DNA from: UBA1738 sp045538755
GTDB lineage: Bacteria > Bacillota > Clostridia > UBA1381
Length of the DNA: 27,475 nucleotides
Direction of reading: 5' to 3'
NCBI GenBank assembly: GCA_045538755.1
Contig: JAZQEC010000042.1
Span: forward strand, 1-27,475
Shown here one piece after another: positions 16,106-24,660 of this stretch. The position numbers and the translations under genes were made by a program. How positions within the stretch are numbered: the stretch's first letter is position 1; each line of letters begins with the position of its first letter. The notes below the pieces were generated by a model that saw nothing but the letters and a program-made list of their open reading frames with translations, had not been told where the DNA came from and ran no database searches.

Positions 16106-18457
16106 CTATTCTTCCTCTTCCGGAATTTTAAATCCTGCCCTCTTTTTCTTTAAAAGAGCTACTTTCAGTACCTCGTCCATACAGGACACAGGCACAAATT
16201 TAATTTTTTCTTTAACTGCATCAGGAACTTCGTCAAGATCAGGCACGTTTTCCTTCGGAATAACAACTGTGTTTATTCCTGCACGATACGCCGCAACAGA
16301 TTTTTCCTTAAGTCCACCAATCGGCAAAACGTTCCCTCTCAAAGTTACCTCTCCTGTCATCGCAACATCACGCCTTACAGGATAGCCGGTAAGTGCTGAA
16401 ACAATCGCTGTACTTATTGTAATTCCGGCAGATGGGCCGTCCTTTGGAACTGCACCTTCAGGAACGTGCACGTGAATATCACAGCTTTTGTAAAATTTAG
16501 GATAAATTCCAAAGTCCTCTGCTTTCGAACGTATGTAGCTGACAGCCGCCATAGCTGACTCTTTCATAACCTCGCCAAGATTTCCCGTAAGCTCGATTTT
16601 ACCCGAACCTGCCATAACATTTACTTCAACTGACAAGGTATCTCCGCCGACGCTTGTCCACGCAAGTCCTCGCACCGTTCCAACCTCATCTTCCTTATTT
16701 ATTGAATCTGCAAGATACTTATGCTTGCCCATATAGTCGGTTAGATTTTTTGATGTTATTTTAACAGACTTTTTGTTTTCTTCTAAAATCTTCTTTGCAA
16801 CCTTACGCAAAAGAGCTCCCGTTTCACGTTCTAAATTACGAACTCCCGATTCTCGTGTATAGTAACTTATGAGGTCAGATGCCGCCTCATCGGTTACAGT
16901 TACCTTATAATCTGAAAGTCCGTTCTTTTTGATCTGCTTAGGCAACAGATATTGCTTTAGGATACATTCCTTTTCCTGATTTGTATATCCTGAAACTTCT
17001 ATGACTTCGATACGGTCAAGAAGCGGCTCAGGAATTGTTGACAAAGTGTTTGCCGTCGTTATAAACAAAACTCCCGACAAATCAAACGGGACTTCGATAA
17101 AGTGGTCACGGAAGGCAAAGTTTTGTTCCGCATCAAGCACCTCTAAAAGTGCCGCAGACGGATCTCCCTTATAGTCCTGACCCATTTTATCAATTTCATC
17201 AAGTAAAATCAGCGGATTTTTCACCTTTGCTTCATTAACCGCCGACATAATTCGTCCTTGCATAGCACCTATATAAGTTTTTCGGTGTCCTCTGATATCT
17301 GCTTCGTCATGGATTCCGCCCAGCGAAATTCTAACATACTTTCTTCCCAAAGCCCTTGCAACACTCTTTGAAACAGATGTCTTTCCCGTTCCCGGAGGGC
17401 CTACAAGACAAAGTATTGAGCCTTCCTTTCCGCCCGTAAGCTTTCTTACTGAAAGGTATTCCAAAACTCGCTCTTTAACCTTCTTGAGCCCATAGTGGTC
17501 GGCATCGAGAATTTCTTTTGCCTTTTTGATGTCTATACTTTCACGAGATGTCTTGTTCCAAGGAAGCGCCAGAACTGTATCAAGATAATTGCGAAGCACT
17601 GCGCTGTCAGGCGAAGAAGACTGCATTCTTTCAAACCTTGAAATATCCTTTTCAAGCTTTTCGGTAATTTCCTTTTTCAAATGAAGTTTTTTAAGACTTT
17701 CACGATATAAAAGAGCCTCACCCTTTACTCCCTCTTTTTCACCAAGCTCCTTTTCGATAACCTTAAGTTGCTCACGAAGATAGTATTCTCGTTGGTTCTC
17801 GTCAATATTCTTTTTTACCTTTGCATCAACCTCGCGCGAAATTTTAATTATCTGAATTTCCTTTCTTATAGCTGCAATCAGCTTTTCAATTCTTACATAA
17901 ACATCGCTTTCTTCAAGAATTTCCTGTTTTATCTTGTAGTTTAAATTAATATTTGTTGCGATCGCATCTGCAAATACCCCAGGCCTAACATCGCCTGTTG
18001 ATGCTATGAAATTCTGCGGCGGAACATTTTTCCCAACAGCAAAGTATTCATCAAATGCCAGCTCAAGGCTTCTTACAAAGCCTTCGTTTATAATAAGCTG
18101 GTCAACTTCGTTTTCTTCTATCTTTTCGACAACACATCTTGTATATGGAGAATCAGAAATAATTTCCGTAAGTCTTGCACGACAGAGTCCGTCTACCATA
18201 ACACGGGTAACACCGCTTTTAAGACGCATTGTCTGGTTTACTTTTGCAATCACGCCCACCTTATATAAATCGAGAACTGACGGATTTTCCTTTGTTATAT
18301 CTTCCTGCGTTACAAGGAAAATCTCTTTATTGCCTGAAAATGCTTCTTCTAAGGCTTTGACCGACTTGGGACGCACTGCGTCAAAGCTTACCGAGGTGTG
18401 CGGAAACACAACAAGGTTTCGAAGTGGCAAGAGCGGCAACGTCTGTATATTATCCAA
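16106..18457 (-). CDS. lon: ATP-dependent Lon protease
   Basis: Degrades damaged and selected regulatory proteins in the cytoplasm. The product has an N-terminal substrate-binding domain (about 5-200), a coiled-coil region, the AAA+ module with Walker A GPPGTGKT and Walker B LLDEID, and the protease domain with nucleophile Ser in PKDGPSAG and partner Lys in GLKEKS. Counted from a GTG at 18466 these are 356-363, 421-426, S679 and K722. I prefer TTG at 18457, giving 783 residues: AGGAG lies 8 bases before it, whereas the GTG shares a base with AGGAG and could not use it. It is the first gene of a long transcript through engB and probably to divIVA. Confidence 0.96.
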   Translation of the reverse strand: MDNIQTLPLLPLRNLVVFPHTSVSFDAVRPKSVKALEEAFSGNKEIFLVTQEDITKENPSVLDLYKVGVIAKVNQTMRLKSGVTRVMVDGLCRARLTEIISDSPYTRCVVEKIEENEVDQLIINEGFVRSLELAFDEYFAVGKNVPPQNFIASTGDVRPGVFADAIATNINLNYKIKQEILEESDVYVRIEKLIAAIRKEIQIIKISREVDAKVKKNIDENQREYYLREQLKVIEKELGEKEGVKGEALLYRESLKKLHLKKEITEKLEKDISRFERMQSSSPDSAVLRNYLDTVLALPWNKTSRESIDIKKAKEILDADHYGLKKVKERVLEYLSVRKLTGGKEGSILCLVGPPGTGKTSVSKSVARALGRKYVRISLGGIHDEADIRGHRKTYIGAMQGRIMSAVNEAKVKNPLILLDEIDKMGQDYKGDPSAALLEVLDAEQNFAFRDHFIEVPFDLSGVLFITTANTLSTIPEPLLDRIEVIEVSGYTNQEKECILKQYLLPKQIKKNGLSDYKVTVTDEAASDLISYYTRESGVRNLERETGALLRKVAKKILEENKKSVKITSKNLTDYMGKHKYLADSINKEDEVGTVRGLAWTSVGGDTLSVEVNVMAGSGKIELTGNLGEVMKESAMAAVSYIRSKAEDFGIYPKFYKSCDIHVHVPEGAVPKDGPSAGITISTAIVSALTGYPVRRDVAMTGEVTLRGNVLPIGGLKEKSVAAYRAGINTVVIPKENVPDLDEVPDAVKEKIKFVPVSCMDEVLKVALLKKKRAGFKIPEEEE

Positions 18458-18497
18458 CTTTTTCACTCCTAATAATAAACATAGTTATACAAAATAT

Positions 18498-18526
18498 ATT
18501 ATATACTATTTTTCGCCTTTTTTCAA
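18498..18526 (-). promoter_or_regulatory. Promoter of the lon unit
   Basis: On the minus strand TTGAAA (18521-18526), exactly 17 bases and TATAAT (18498-18503) make a near-consensus sigma-A promoter. The -35 overlaps two seven-base repeats (GTTGAAA and GGCGAAA) spaced by three A, a degenerate match to the CtsR-box layout. I regard control by CtsR as speculative. Confidence 0.7.
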
Positions 18527-18569
18527 CCTATTTTGCCATAAAAAATATATAAAATGTTTTTATGAGCAC

Positions 18570-18599
18570 AAAAAAAGACTTTAATATTAAAGCCTTTTT
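18570..18599 (-). terminator. Rho-independent terminator after the 2-hydroxyacid dehydrogenase gene
   Basis: Arms of about 12 bases (18574-18585 and 18586-18597; AAAGGCTTTAAT pairing with ATTAAAGTCTTT, one G-U pair) are followed on the minus strand by a run of seven T. It lies about 90 bases beyond the stop codon; the stretch between holds only a small AGCCT/AGGCT stem. Confidence 0.7.
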
Positions 18600-18689
18600 C
18601 ACCAATAATAATTGTTTTACAGCAATACAGCCTCAAAGTAAGGCTATACACAAACGTATCAAAGAATATGGCACAGCGTAAGTTTATTT

Positions 18690-19631
18690 TTATACAATTC
18701 TATTTCTTTCTTCACCGCTAAAAAAACTTTCGATGTTCTTCTTTATTTCCGAAAGGCAACGCATTCTTGCTTCATAAGCTCCCCATGCAATATGCGGAGT
18801 CAAAAGAACATTGTCCATATTCATTATCTTATTGTACGGGTGGTCTTTTGAAAACGGCTCGGTAGTATATACATCCACACCAATTCCGCCGATTTTACCT
18901 TCTAGTATCGCATCACAAAGCGCTTCTTCATCGACAACAGCACCTCTTGCGACATTTACAATTATTGCACTTTCCTTCATTTTGCAAATTAACTCCCGAG
19001 AAATTATCCCCTTTGTTTCCTCCGAAGCAGGCAGATGCACCGATATAATGTCAGATTTTTCGGCAAGCTCCAAAAGGCTTACGCAGTTATAACCTTCACA
19101 AGGTGTCCGCTTGAATGCCAATACCTTACATCCCAGAGCTTCTGCAACTTTTGCTACCTGTTTTCCAATATTTCCAAGCCCTACTATACCCCATGTTTTG
19201 CCGTCTGCCTCATAGAATGTAGGTGTGAGCCTGTTTGCAACACCGCTTTTTGTATATTCGCCGCTCACAACAAAATTGTTGTAAGTTTTCTGATGCATTA
19301 AAAGCGAAAGTGCCATAGAAACCGTAAGCTGCGCAACAGACTGAGTAGAATATCCCTTAACATTGCACACAGCTATGTTATTTTCCTTACAGTATTCTGT
19401 ATCAATATTGTCATAACCCGTTGCAGCAACACATATAAGCTTCAGTTTTTTTGTATTTTTAAGATTTGTACCGTTTAATTTTATCTTATTTACGATTACA
19501 ACATCAGAATTTGAAATTCTATCCTCTACATCATCGGGTGATGTTGTATCAAAAATCTCCACATCACCGCCAAAAATGTTCAAGTTTATATCGTCTCCAA
19601 GTGTTTTTCCGTCAAGTATTGTAATTTTCAT
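18690..19631 (-). CDS. D-isomer-specific 2-hydroxyacid dehydrogenase
   Basis: A 313-residue oxidoreductase that interconverts a 2-keto acid and its D-2-hydroxy acid. Numbering from a TTG two codons upstream (19637), it has GLGNIG (153-158) for dinucleotide binding and the catalytic residues R231 (NVARGAVVDE), E260 (TTEP) and H282 (LTPHIAWG). At the end of the second Rossmann strand the sequence is AFKRTP (174-179). The acidic residue that selects NAD is missing and basic residues are present, so NADP(H) is a reasonable inference. I use ATG at 19631 (MKITILDG); the TTG lies closer to AGGGAAAG and is possible. The substrate could be glycerate/hydroxypyruvate or another small acid; I cannot decide. 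Confidence 0.88.
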   Translation of the reverse strand: MKITILDGKTLGDDINLNIFGGDVEIFDTTSPDDVEDRISNSDVVIVNKIKLNGTNLKNTKKLKLICVAATGYDNIDTEYCKENNIAVCNVKGYSTQSVAQLTVSMALSLLMHQKTYNNFVVSGEYTKSGVANRLTPTFYEADGKTWGIVGLGNIGKQVAKVAEALGCKVLAFKRTPCEGYNCVSLLELAEKSDIISVHLPASEETKGIISRELICKMKESAIIVNVARGAVVDEEALCDAILEGKIGGIGVDVYTTEPFSKDHPYNKIMNMDNVLLTPHIAWGAYEARMRCLSEIKKNIESFFSGEERNRIV

Positions 19632-19656
19632 ACCCAATTATTCTTTCCCTAAAATA

Positions 19657-19692
19657 CAGCACCGATAATTTTAGCCTAGCTAAAAAGTGCTG
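19657..19692 (-). other. Nested hairpin upstream of the dehydrogenase gene
   Basis: On the minus strand an outer stem CAGCAC/GTGCTG (19687-19692 with 19657-19662) encloses a 7-bp stem TTTTAGC/GCTAAAA with a three-base loop (19669-19685). TATTTTAG follows. It could end the pfkA transcript or act as a leader structure for the next gene; an overlapping alternative stem AAAGTGC/GCACTTT with a short T-run is possible at 19682-19699. Confidence 0.45.
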
Positions 19693-19715
19693 CACTTTAA
19701 TTTTACCTTATTTGC

Positions 19716-19732
19716 ATATCTGCCGCAGATAT
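19716..19732. promoter_or_regulatory. Perfect 8-1-8 palindrome, possible operator
   Basis: ATATCTGC, one base and GCAGATAT form a perfect palindrome 30 bases after the pfkA stop codon. With no T-tract beside it and a single central base, it looks more like a binding site for a dimeric regulator than a terminator. No regulator is encoded nearby. Confidence 0.35.
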
Positions 19733-19761
19733 CCGTCCCTAAAAATACTTTTATATCAAAA

Positions 19762-20736
19762 TCAAACAGATAATTTTCTTATAAGTCCCATAAGTTCAGG
19801 CGACAAAGTCTTTTTCATTGAAAGACCTTCTTCAATGTCGATATGAACTATTTCGCCGTGCTTCATACAAACAATTTCGTTCTGATGTCCGTCTAAAAGA
19901 AGCTCGACACATTTTACACCCATTCGGCTTGCAATTACACGGTCCTGCGCAGTCGGTGAACCACCTCTTTGAACATGGCCAAGGATTGTTGCTCTTGATT
20001 CCATACCTGTTTCTGCCTGAATTTTCTTAGCTATTTCGTCAGCTCCGCCAACGCCCTCTGCAACAATTACGATACAGTGCTTTTTACCTCTTGCAAGACC
20101 TTTTTTAATTACGCCGATAACATCATTATTAAAGTTAAAGTCAAATTCAGGCACAAGCACAACCTCTGCACCGCAGGCAATAGCCGCATCTATTGCGATG
20201 TATCCCGCATTTCTGCCCATAACTTCGATTACAGAACATCTTTCATGGCTTGATGATGTATCTCTTAATTTGTCAACTGCACCAATAACTGTGTTGAGAC
20301 AAGTATTATATCCGACAGTGTATTCACTGCAGTTAATATCGTTATCAATAGTTCCCGGCATAGCTATTGTAGGAAGACCTTTCGCGCAAAGGTCTTTAGC
20401 ACCTCTAAAGGATCCATCACCGCCGATAACAATCAGTCCGTCAAGACCGAATTTCTTTGCAGTTTCAACAGCCTTCATAACTCCTGCCTCTTCTTTAAAT
20501 TCAAGGCATCTGGCTGTCTGGAGCATAGTTCCGCCCTTTTGGAGAATTTCACCTACACTTCTTGCTTCCATAAGCTCCATATCTCCGTTAATAAGACCGT
20601 TATAGCCTTTTTTTATGCCATAAACCTCAATCCCGTTATATATTGCACATCTTACAACTGCACGGATTGCCGCATTCATTCCAGGTGCGTCTCCGCCACT
20701 TGTAAGAACACCAATTCTTTTAATTTCCTTTGTCAT
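19762..20736 (-). CDS. pfkA: ATP-dependent 6-phosphofructokinase
   Basis: Phosphorylates fructose 6-phosphate to fructose 1,6-bisphosphate, the committed step of glycolysis. The 324-residue length matches the bacterial allosteric homotetramer. Motifs are GVLTSGGDAPGMNAAIR (9-25), IGGDGS (104-109), where a glycine rather than aspartate after GGD marks ATP use over pyrophosphate, and PGTIDND (127-133) with catalytic D131. RDTSSSHER and MGRNAGYIA also fit. AGGAAG lies upstream of the ATG. It follows a 58-residue orphan gene after 67 bases and probably shares its promoter. pfkA downstream of dnaE is common in Clostridia; pyk, which often follows, is not present. Confidence 0.97.
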   Translation of the reverse strand: MTKEIKRIGVLTSGGDAPGMNAAIRAVVRCAIYNGIEVYGIKKGYNGLINGDMELMEARSVGEILQKGGTMLQTARCLEFKEEAGVMKAVETAKKFGLDGLIVIGGDGSFRGAKDLCAKGLPTIAMPGTIDNDINCSEYTVGYNTCLNTVIGAVDKLRDTSSSHERCSVIEVMGRNAGYIAIDAAIACGAEVVLVPEFDFNFNNDVIGVIKKGLARGKKHCIVIVAEGVGGADEIAKKIQAETGMESRATILGHVQRGGSPTAQDRVIASRMGVKCVELLLDGHQNEIVCMKHGEIVHIDIEEGLSMKKTLSPELMGLIRKLSV

Positions 20737-20803
20737 ATTTTAGCACTTCCTTTCAATATTGCCATTTTATTTACAGAATTCGAAATTTGCAAAAACACAC
20801 TTG

Positions 20804-20980
20804 TTATATTTCTGTTTCTATAATAATATTATGTGCAACGCTTACTTCTGCCGACGGGACCAATACCTCAAAGTACTCTTCACCTTTTCTTACCACTGTG
20901 ATGACATCACTTTCCTTCAGCTTATTTTTAAGCAGATGTATATCGTTTTCATCCTTTGTCATATAAATTACCGTCCACAT
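20804..20980 (-). CDS. Small (58-residue) conserved-type orphan protein between dnaE and pfkA
   Basis: An ATG at 20980 opens a 58-residue frame, beginning MWTVIYMTKDENDIHLLKNK and ending in NIIIETEI, with a TAA at 20804-20806. GGAGG and then AGGG lie 12 and 7 bases upstream. The pattern is beta-alpha-beta-beta-alpha: a first strand (WTVIYMT), a helix (DIHLLKNKLKE), two strands (ITVVRKG, YFEVLVP) and a closing segment led by SAEVSVAHNI. I recognise similar small proteins (MWTVVY... ...EILVP.AEV..AHNII) in the same place, between dnaE and pfkA, in other Clostridia, from memory of the family; they resemble DUF2007-type small signalling folds and have no known function. It has no signal peptide or membrane segment. 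Confidence 0.8.
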   Translation of the reverse strand: MWTVIYMTKDENDIHLLKNKLKESDVITVVRKGEEYFEVLVPSAEVSVAHNIIIETEI

Positions 20981-21001
20981 AATCTACCCTATCCTCCAAA
21001 G

Positions 21002-21019
21002 TATGACAATATGGTCATA
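21002..21019. promoter_or_regulatory. 18-base inverted repeat in the leader of the small gene
   Basis: TATGAC, six bases and GTCATA form a perfect inverted repeat that lies about 30 bases after the predicted transcription start and directly before the ribosome binding region (GGAGG at about 20993-20997). It could be an operator placed to block elongation, or an RNA stem close to the ribosome binding site. It lacks a T-tract, so it is not a terminator. Confidence 0.45.
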
Positions 21020-21054
21020 TCTTCTTTCAAATTATTAATTACTATCAAAACAGT

Positions 21055-21083
21055 ATTGTACAGTATTTTTACTTAAATTTCAA
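21055..21083 (-). promoter_or_regulatory. Promoter of the small gene-pfkA unit
   Basis: On the minus strand TTGAAA (21078-21083), 17 bases and TACAAT (21055-21060) form a good sigma-A-type promoter just beyond the dnaE stop codon. Start of transcription would be near 21048, a leader of about 68 bases. Three copies of CAGTATT lie nearby (around 21051-21099). Confidence 0.6.
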
Positions 21084-21098
21084 TATTTTTTTCAGTAT

Positions 21099-24000
21099 TT
21101 AGATGAATTTAACATTATTTTCGCCAAAAAATGCCTCTAAATCCTTCAATATGTCATCATTTTCAGAAATCCAGCAACTTTTTGGTGCAAAAATGCGTTT
21201 TTTTGTATCGGCACAGAAGAAGCATACAGGAGTTTCTCCCGGATACTTTTCAAGGATTTTCACTGATGTTTTAATTACTGTGTCGTCAAACGTACCCATC
21301 TTTACATAAAGTATTCGTTTTCCCTTTAGATTTGTCGGCTCCTGCTTTTCTTCTTTTATATTAGCTTTGTCGAAAGATGTCGCTTTTATTCCTGATAAAA
21401 GTGCTGCATTCTCGCAAAGGAGTTTAGGTTCTTCATCCTCACGGATACTTATTCGTCCTTCTAAAAGAACTATGCTGTCTTCATTTAAAATAGGATTATA
21501 TTTCGTCAAAATTTTAGGGAATACAATAATTTCTATTCCTCCGTATAGGTCCTCAAGCCTTAAAAATGCCATTTGGGAATTACTTTTTGTTGTTTTATTC
21601 TTTCTTGCTGTTATAATTCCGCACATTTTTACAAATTGTCCGTCCTTTACGCCGCCTGCAACTTCTTTAAAGCTGCCTTCTTCGTCACATTCGATTGACG
21701 ACATAACCGTTTTTACATTTACGTCGGTAATTGCACTGACCTTTTCCGCATATTCTTCCATAGGATGTCCTGAAAAATAAATTCCGGTCATTTCCTTTTC
21801 AAATGCCAAAAGTTCTTTTTTCGCAAACTCAGCAATATCAGGAAGCTCAGTTTCTTCACGAACACCTTCTGCATCGTCTCCAAAAAGTGACATCTGACCT
21901 GCAATATTCGATTTAAGAGCATTCGTTTCGCTTTCGATTATACTTTCAAATACATTGACAAGCTGCGACCTTCGAACACCGAGTGAATCGAACGCACCGC
22001 ATTTTATAAGCCCCTCAACTGCACGCTTATTCATTTCCTTATCTGACATACGGTGAACAAAATCCGCAAATGTCTTGAATTTTCCACTTGACTCTCTTTC
22101 TTTAACCACAGCACGAACGAAGCTTTTTCCGACATTTTTAACTGCAGTAAGACCGAACCTTATATTATTCCCTTCAACTGTAAATCCCTCGCCGCTCATA
22201 TTTATATCCGGCGGAAGCTTGTCTATTCCCAAAGTTTTACAGTTTACTAAATATCCATTTATCTTGTCAAGATCATCGACACTTGAAATCAAAGATGCCA
22301 TATACTCAACAGGATAAAGACACTTAAGGTATGCTGTCTGATACGTGATAAACGCATATGCTGCTGCGTGTGATTTGTTAAATGCATAATCTGCAAATTC
22401 ATTGATTTCGTCGAAAATATCAATGGCAACCGCCTCAGGTATCCCGTTTCTTATGCAACCTGGTATTATCCAGTTTCCTTCATCATCCTGTTTTCCGTAA
22501 ATAAAATTTTTACGTTCATTTTCCATCTGATCGGCTTTTTTCTTGGAAATAACACGCCTTAACATATCCGCACTTCCAAGCGAATATCCCGCCATCTGAC
22601 GTACGATTTCAAGCACCTGCTCCTGATACACCATACAGCCGTAGGTTACATCAAGAATGTTTTCAAGTATCGGGTGCTTATATGTTACCTCATCAGGATG
22701 GTTTTTGTTATATATATATTTTGGAATTGAGTCCATCGGTCCCGGACGATAAAGTGCAATTCCTGCAATTATATCTTCAAGGTTATTAGGCTTTAATTCC
22801 TGCATAAAGGATTTCATTCCGGCACTTTCGATCTGGAAAACACCCTCTGTATTTCCGGTCGAAATAAAATCATAGACCTCTTTTTTGCCATAGTCCAGAT
22901 TTGCCAGATCAATCTTTATACCTCTTGTTTTTTCTATAATTTCAATTGCGTTACTGATAACAGTCAGGTTTCGAAGTCCTAAAAAGTCCATTTTTAAAAG
23001 TCCGAGACCTTCAACAGTGTCTTTTACAAACTGCGTTGTTAAAACGTCATCATTGGTCTGAAGCGGCATATAGTTAACAATCGGTTCTTTACATATAACC
23101 ACGCCCGCTGCATGAGTTCCCGAATGTCTTGCCAGACCTTCAAGTGCCTTTGAAGTATCAATAAGTTCCTTTATTTTCGGCTCATTTTTATAAAGCTCCA
23201 AAAGCTCCGGCGAAACCTCTAAGGCTTTATCAATCGTCATTTTTATTTCATTCGGTACAAGCTTTGCCACCTTATCTGTTTCGGCATAAGGAATATTTAA
23301 TGCACGTCCGACATCACGAATTGCAAGCTTTGCCTTTAGTGTACCAAAAGTTATAATCTGCGCAACGTTTTCCTCGCCGTATTTTTCCACAACATAATCA
23401 ATAACCTGTTGTCTTCCCTCAGGTGCAAAGTCCACGTCAATATCAGGCATAGATACACGTTCAGGATTTAAAAATCTTTCGAAAATCAGGTTGTACTTTA
23501 TCGGATCAACGTCGGTTATTTCAAGCGTATATGCAACAATACTTCCTGCCGCACTTCCTCTGCCCGGCCCTACACCGACACCGTTTGATTTTGCATAGTG
23601 AATGAAGTCCCATACAATAAGGAAATAATCCACAAACCCCATATTCTTTATGACAGAAAGTTCATATTCAAGCCTTTTTAAAAGCTCATCAGTTACAGTT
23701 TCATAACGTTTTTCAAGTCCTTCTCGGCAAAGCTCGTTTAAATATTCCCATGCTGTTTTGCCATCAGGAAGCGGATAGCTTGGAAGATGGCGGGTATTAA
23801 AATCAAATTCAACATTACATCTTTCTGCGATTTTTACTGTATTTTCAAGCGCTTCGGGCGCATAAGGAAAGAGCGATGCCATTTCATCTGGCGATTTTAT
23901 ATAAAACTCATCCGTCTCAAATGACATTCTGTCATCATCTTCAATAGTTTTCTGCATCTGAATGCACATTAAAACGTCTTGATATTTTGCATCTTCTTTT

Positions 24001-24632
24001 TTCGCGTAGTGAATATCATTTGTCGCAACAACGCCGATTCCGACTTCCTTTGCAAGCCTTACAAGGTTTGGATTTATCTTCTTTTGCTCTGCGATTGAGT
24101 GATCCTGAAGCTCAATAAAGAAGTTGTCCTTTCCAAAAAGGTCAACATATTTTAAAGCAATACTCTTTGCCTTCTCATAATCGTCCTCGGAAAGTGCTTT
24201 AGGAATTTCGCCTGCAAGACAGGCAGATAATGCAATAAGCCCCTCACTATGCTCTTTTAAAAGCTCAAAGTCAATTCTCGGCTTATAGTAAAATCCTTCG
24301 GTAAACCCTTTTGAAACAAGGTAAGAAAGGTTTTTATAGCCTATCTGATTTTCGCAAAGCAAAATAAGGTGGCTGTATTTTGAATCATACTCATGCACCT
24401 TATCAAACCTGCTCCTTGGAGACATATACACCTCACATCCGATTATCGGTTTTATACCCTGCGAAAGTGCTTCCTTATAAAAATCCACAACACCATACAT
24501 AACACCGTGATCGGTAATTGCACAATGCTTCATCCCCAATTCTTTTACACGCGAAATAACCTTTTTGATGCTTGCAGCACCGTCTAAAAGGCTGAATTCC
24601 GTATGCGTATGTAGATGTGCGAACTGTGTCAT
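21099..24632 (-). CDS. dnaE: DNA polymerase III alpha subunit, DnaE type
   Basis: The 1177-residue replicative polymerase begins with a PHP domain (about 1-210) and continues with the family C polymerase core: PGRGSAAGS (356-364) and the catalytic PDIDVDF (396-402; D397, D399, D401). Helix-hairpin-helix and OB-fold regions follow (VKMCGIITARKNK...FLRLEDLYGG near 990-1030). The domain order without an inserted exonuclease shows DnaE rather than PolC. All nine PHP metal-site positions appear intact (H6, H8, D17, H42, E67, H88, C138, D206, H208), unlike E. coli DnaE, so a metal-dependent 3'-5' exonuclease activity is possible. AAAGGAG lies 7 bases before the ATG. It follows whiA by 28 bases. I see no terminator after it. 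Confidence 0.98.
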   Translation of the reverse strand: MTQFAHLHTHTEFSLLDGAASIKKVISRVKELGMKHCAITDHGVMYGVVDFYKEALSQGIKPIIGCEVYMSPRSRFDKVHEYDSKYSHLILLCENQIGYKNLSYLVSKGFTEGFYYKPRIDFELLKEHSEGLIALSACLAGEIPKALSEDDYEKAKSIALKYVDLFGKDNFFIELQDHSIAEQKKINPNLVRLAKEVGIGVVATNDIHYAKKEDAKYQDVLMCIQMQKTIEDDDRMSFETDEFYIKSPDEMASLFPYAPEALENTVKIAERCNVEFDFNTRHLPSYPLPDGKTAWEYLNELCREGLEKRYETVTDELLKRLEYELSVIKNMGFVDYFLIVWDFIHYAKSNGVGVGPGRGSAAGSIVAYTLEITDVDPIKYNLIFERFLNPERVSMPDIDVDFAPEGRQQVIDYVVEKYGEENVAQIITFGTLKAKLAIRDVGRALNIPYAETDKVAKLVPNEIKMTIDKALEVSPELLELYKNEPKIKELIDTSKALEGLARHSGTHAAGVVICKEPIVNYMPLQTNDDVLTTQFVKDTVEGLGLLKMDFLGLRNLTVISNAIEIIEKTRGIKIDLANLDYGKKEVYDFISTGNTEGVFQIESAGMKSFMQELKPNNLEDIIAGIALYRPGPMDSIPKYIYNKNHPDEVTYKHPILENILDVTYGCMVYQEQVLEIVRQMAGYSLGSADMLRRVISKKKADQMENERKNFIYGKQDDEGNWIIPGCIRNGIPEAVAIDIFDEINEFADYAFNKSHAAAYAFITYQTAYLKCLYPVEYMASLISSVDDLDKINGYLVNCKTLGIDKLPPDINMSGEGFTVEGNNIRFGLTAVKNVGKSFVRAVVKERESSGKFKTFADFVHRMSDKEMNKRAVEGLIKCGAFDSLGVRRSQLVNVFESIIESETNALKSNIAGQMSLFGDDAEGVREETELPDIAEFAKKELLAFEKEMTGIYFSGHPMEEYAEKVSAITDVNVKTVMSSIECDEEGSFKEVAGGVKDGQFVKMCGIITARKNKTTKSNSQMAFLRLEDLYGGIEIIVFPKILTKYNPILNEDSIVLLEGRISIREDEEPKLLCENAALLSGIKATSFDKANIKEEKQEPTNLKGKRILYVKMGTFDDTVIKTSVKILEKYPGETPVCFFCADTKKRIFAPKSCWISENDDILKDLEAFFGENNVKFI

Positions 24633-24660
24633 AGTATTTCTCCTTTGTTTTTATAGGGAT

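Noticed and set aside
18006..18584. A 192-codon open frame on the plus strand across the lon promoter.
   Set aside because: It is antisense to the lon N-terminal region and runs through the promoter and terminator; no motif or ribosome binding site supports it.
21051..21099. Three CAGTATT repeats after dnaE as a regulatory array.
   Set aside because: The copies are short, A/T-rich and irregularly spaced, and overlap the predicted promoter; chance is a sufficient explanation.
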